Of a stretch of 64,000 bases of DNA, positions 61,531 through 64,000 are shown piece after piece (the first letter of the stretch is position 1; every line of letters starts with the position of its first letter). Where the stretch lies: NCBI GenBank assembly GCA_017303455.1, contig JAFLBM010000001.1, positions 147,449-211,448 on the forward strand, read 5' to 3'. Both the position numbers and the translations under genes were made by a program. Under the pieces are notes generated by a model, which was not told the origin of the DNA, did no database searches, and saw nothing but the letters and a program-made list of their open reading frames with translations. Source of the DNA: Chitinophagales bacterium. GTDB lineage: Bacteria; Bacteroidota; Bacteroidia; Chitinophagales; Chitinophagaceae.

Positions 61531-64000
61531 ATGAGAAAGTTATATGCTTTTCTTCTTACTGCTTTTTCCATTTTTGTGACTACCGGTATTTTCGCTCAAC
61601 CCTGTAGCGAGAATTTTGATGGAGTAACGGCTCCGGCCCTGCCTGCCAGTTGGATAGCCAACACGGCTACTACCTGTACCGGGTCATTAGCCTGGGCAAC
61701 TATTAATACTACCAGTGATAGCCCGCCCAATTCTGTATTTACAAATAATCCCACCTGTGTCTCTGACGAATGGCTGGATACAAGGCAAATTCCAATTGTA
61801 TCCCCGACGGCTCAAATAACTTTCAGAAGAAGTAATATTCTCGAAACCGGCTTTGATGGCCTGGTATTAGAAATATCAATTGGTGGCGGAGCATTTCAGG
61901 ATATCATTGCTGCCGGTGGTTCTTTTGTAACTGGCGGCTATACAAATACAATCAGTACCGCTTTTGGAAGCCCGATTGCCGGTCGCCAGGCCTGGTCGGG
62001 TAACTCAGGTGGATTTGTAACGACTACAGTCAACCTGCCGGCTTCTGCCAACGGCCAAATTGTTGTTTTCCGTTTCCGCAGAGCGACAGATTCCAGCATT
62101 GGCGGAACTGGGGCTTTTATAGATGGAATAACAGTGGCAGGTTCAGATTGTAACCTCCCCTGTACTTCTCCCAGTTTTACTACACAACCTGTGAACGTTG
62201 CAGTTTGTTCCGGGTCCAACGGATCATTCACCATTGCCTCGACAGGTATTCCAACCCCAACCTATCAATGGCAGGTAAATACAGGAAGTGGTTTTGTAAA
62301 CGTAACAAATAGCGGTGTTTATTCCGGTGCCACCACAGCCACATTAACCCTGACTTTGCCAACACTTGCTATGAACGGGTATACCTACAGGTGTGTGGCA
62401 ACTAATTTCTGTGCTGCTGTTAACTCCAATGTGGTTAGCCTGGCAGTAAACCCGATTCCAACACTCACTGTGGCAGTAAGCAGCCAATGTTCTCCATCAA
62501 CTATCACTGCAAGTGGTACATCAACTTCTTATAGCTGGACACCCGCAGCAGGATTGAGTGCAACTACCGGCTCGTCTGTGGTTGCTACACCAGCCAGTAC
62601 CACAACTTATACAGTTACGGGAACAATTGGTGCAACAGGTTGCTCCACGTCTGCTGCTTTTGTTGTGCAGGCATCACCCCCTCCGCCTGTTATAACGCCT
62701 GCGGCTTCTACTATCTGTGCCGGTTCTTTCCAGGCATTAACAGTTCCGCCATCCCCGGCTATATTCAGTACTTCAGCACCAATCAGTATTGCTGCATCCG
62801 GTACTGCAAGTCCATATCCATCTATCCTTTCCGCAACCGGATTACCAACATCCGGGGTTAGAGTAAAATCGGTTACCCTTAACGGTGTAGCACATACTTT
62901 CCCTGATGATGTTGATATAGTATTACAATCTCCTACAGGGGTAAATGTGGTATTAATGTCTGACGTAGGCGGAGCTAATGCTCTGACCGGACAGAACTTT
63001 ACATTTGATGATGCTGCTGCAGCTTTGATGAGTGATGGTGGACTTAATGCTTCAGGTACATACCGTCCCACTAATTATGGTGCAACGGATACCTGGGTTG
63101 CCCCCGGTCCCGGTGCTTTAACACAGGCCACACCAGCCTTAGCAGCTTTCACAGGCAATGCAAACGGAAACTGGCGTCTCTTTGTGGTAGATGATCTGGG
63201 TGGTGATGCAGGTTCAATCGCCGGCTGGAGTATTACATTTGAAGTGGGTACTGCCCAGTGGACTCCTGTAACCGGCCTATTCCTTGATGCCGCAGGAACC
63301 ATTCCTTATACAGCCGGTACTTATGCAAGTACAGTTTATGCCAGCCCTGCTACAACGACTACATACAGTGCTACTTCTACATTAGGTGCCTGCACAGCCC
63401 CCGGGACAGCTACTGCTACGGTTACTGTTAACCCGGCTCCAACATTATCAGTAACACCAACTACTGCCTGCGGACCTGTGACCTTAACAGCTTCAGGTAA
63501 TTCTAACAGCTATAGCTGGTCTCCGGCAGCAGGACTCAGCGGTACAACCGGGGCATCTGTAACAGCTAATCCGACTGTTAATACCGTTTATACGGTAACC
63601 GGTACTATTACTGCTACTGGTTGTACAAGATCTGTGACCGCAACCGTAAATGCAACTCCTGCAGCACCTGTTGTTACTCCAACAGCAATTACGCTTTGTC
63701 CCGGTGGAATTGCAACGCTTTCGGTGCCCAGTTCAGGTACTGTTTCCTCAAGTGGAACAATAACTATTCCTAATTCCGGTCCAGCCACGCCTTATCCATC
63801 AGCAATCAGTGTAAGCGGGTTGCCGCCTGTAGGGGCCACTGTAGCGTCCGTTACTATTAATGGAATAACACATACTTTCCCTGGTGATATTGATATATTG
63901 CTGCAATCGCCTTCAGGTACCAACGTTGTGCTGATGTCTGATGCAGGCGGAGGAACAGATATAAACGGTATCAACATCAGCTTTAGTGATGCTGCACCTG
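61531..64000 (+). CDS. Large modular exported protein with P-domain-like repeats (3' end outside window)
   Basis: The frame is open from the ATG at 61531 to the last base, at least 823 codons. A signal peptide (KLYAFLLTAFSIFVTTGIFAQ) is followed by a jelly-roll domain (CSENFDGVTAPALPASW, GAFIDGITVAG). Next is an Ig-like module (about 211-307) whose core YQWQVNTGSGF matches those of the M36 peptidase upstream. A PKD/chaperone-usher-like stretch (SYSWTPAAGLSATTGSSV) follows. Then comes a proprotein-convertase P-domain-like module (about 407-573; VAHTFPDDVDIVLQSPTGV, WRLFVVDDLGGDAGSIAGW), a second PKD-like stretch, and the start of a second P-like module (from about 731). It is probably T9SS cargo, but the C-terminus is not visible. 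No peptidase domain was seen so far. Confidence 0.88.
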   Translation, partial: MRKLYAFLLTAFSIFVTTGIFAQPCSENFDGVTAPALPASWIANTATTCTGSLAWATINTTSDSPPNSVFTNNPTCVSDEWLDTRQIPIVSPTAQITFRRSNILETGFDGLVLEISIGGGAFQDIIAAGGSFVTGGYTNTISTAFGSPIAGRQAWSGNSGGFVTTTVNLPASANGQIVVFRFRRATDSSIGGTGAFIDGITVAGSDCNLPCTSPSFTTQPVNVAVCSGSNGSFTIASTGIPTPTYQWQVNTGSGFVNVTNSGVYSGATTATLTLTLPTLAMNGYTYRCVATNFCAAVNSNVVSLAVNPIPTLTVAVSSQCSPSTITASGTSTSYSWTPAAGLSATTGSSVVATPASTTTYTVTGTIGATGCSTSAAFVVQASPPPPVITPAASTICAGSFQALTVPPSPAIFSTSAPISIAASGTASPYPSILSATGLPTSGVRVKSVTLNGVAHTFPDDVDIVLQSPTGVNVVLMSDVGGANALTGQNFTFDDAAAALMSDGGLNASGTYRPTNYGATDTWVAPGPGALTQATPALAAFTGNANGNWRLFVVDDLGGDAGSIAGWSITFEVGTAQWTPVTGLFLDAAGTIPYTAGTYASTVYASPATTTTYSATSTLGACTAPGTATATVTVNPAPTLSVTPTTACGPVTLTASGNSNSYSWSPAAGLSGTTGASVTANPTVNTVYTVTGTITATGCTRSVTATVNATPAAPVVTPTAITLCPGGIATLSVPSSGTVSSSGTITIPNSGPATPYPSAISVSGLPPVGATVASVTINGITHTFPGDIDILLQSPSGTNVVLMSDAGGGTDINGINISFSDAAP

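Noticed and set aside
1-64000. CRISPR arrays, tRNA or rRNA genes, transposases, prophage
   Set aside because: Looked for repeated spacers, cloverleaf-like stretches and recombinase motifs by eye; none found.

Overview
The window is a chromosomal segment of a Bacteroidota bacterium, most likely family Chitinophagaceae. The evidence is type IX secretion (T9SS) cargo with type A C-terminal sorting domains, promoters of the TTTG-N17-23-TAnnTTTG type, A-rich translation starts with almost no Shine-Dalgarno sequence, and typical Bacteroidota gene sets (ftsX-DUF3098-uppP, greA-HIT, AraC regulators with a membrane-embedded N-terminus). No tRNA, rRNA, CRISPR array, prophage or transposase was seen.

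Layout. 1-6.9 kb: an RND multidrug efflux operon (TetR regulator truncated by the window edge, TolC, lipoprotein adaptor, RND pump). 7.1-20.6 kb: a small protein like an isolated histidine-kinase ATPase domain, a two-module M16 peptidase, a lipoprotein polysaccharide deacetylase, a 2-oxoacid:ferredoxin oxidoreductase alpha subunit without an adjacent beta gene, an exported RidA-like protein, an HD-domain protein fused to a Pycsar-effector-like membrane domain, an SdiA-regulated-like lipoprotein, and a divergent pair of a calcineurin-like phosphoesterase and an Omp85-type barrel. 20.6-33.5 kb: four consecutive large T9SS cargo proteins. 33.6-44.5 kb: mostly housekeeping genes (rsmA, a 2-hydroxyacid dehydrogenase, greA, HIT, ruvC, a flippase-like membrane protein, DUF3108, MBL hydrolase, UMF1-type MFS, uppP, DUF3098, ftsX) with an AT-rich degenerate M23-like gene. 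44.7-48.1 kb: leuS with a long leader and an unusual inserted segment. 48-56.8 kb: small lipoproteins, an AraC regulator, a DoxX fusion, a tricorn-like S41 protease, an EEP-family hydrolase and a lineage-specific exported protein. 57-64 kb: an M36 metallopeptidase with Ig modules and a further modular exported protein that runs off the window.

Most notable. LeuRS (1084 codons) carries about 127 extra residues in the leucine-specific region just before KMSKS. This segment is about 31% GC against about 47% on both sides and has a restriction-endonuclease-like strand/motif pattern. The same gene contains two GC-rich hairpin repeats, one in the N-terminal extension and one in the catalytic/anticodon-domain linker, and its leader holds a 24-codon ORF. 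Second is the HD-Pycsar-TM fusion with no cyclase beside it. Third is greA, with a leader hairpin plus T-run and a strong Shine-Dalgarno sequence, which is rare in this phylum.

All functional calls come from reading the sequence by eye. Family names rest on motifs and domain order, not on database searches.
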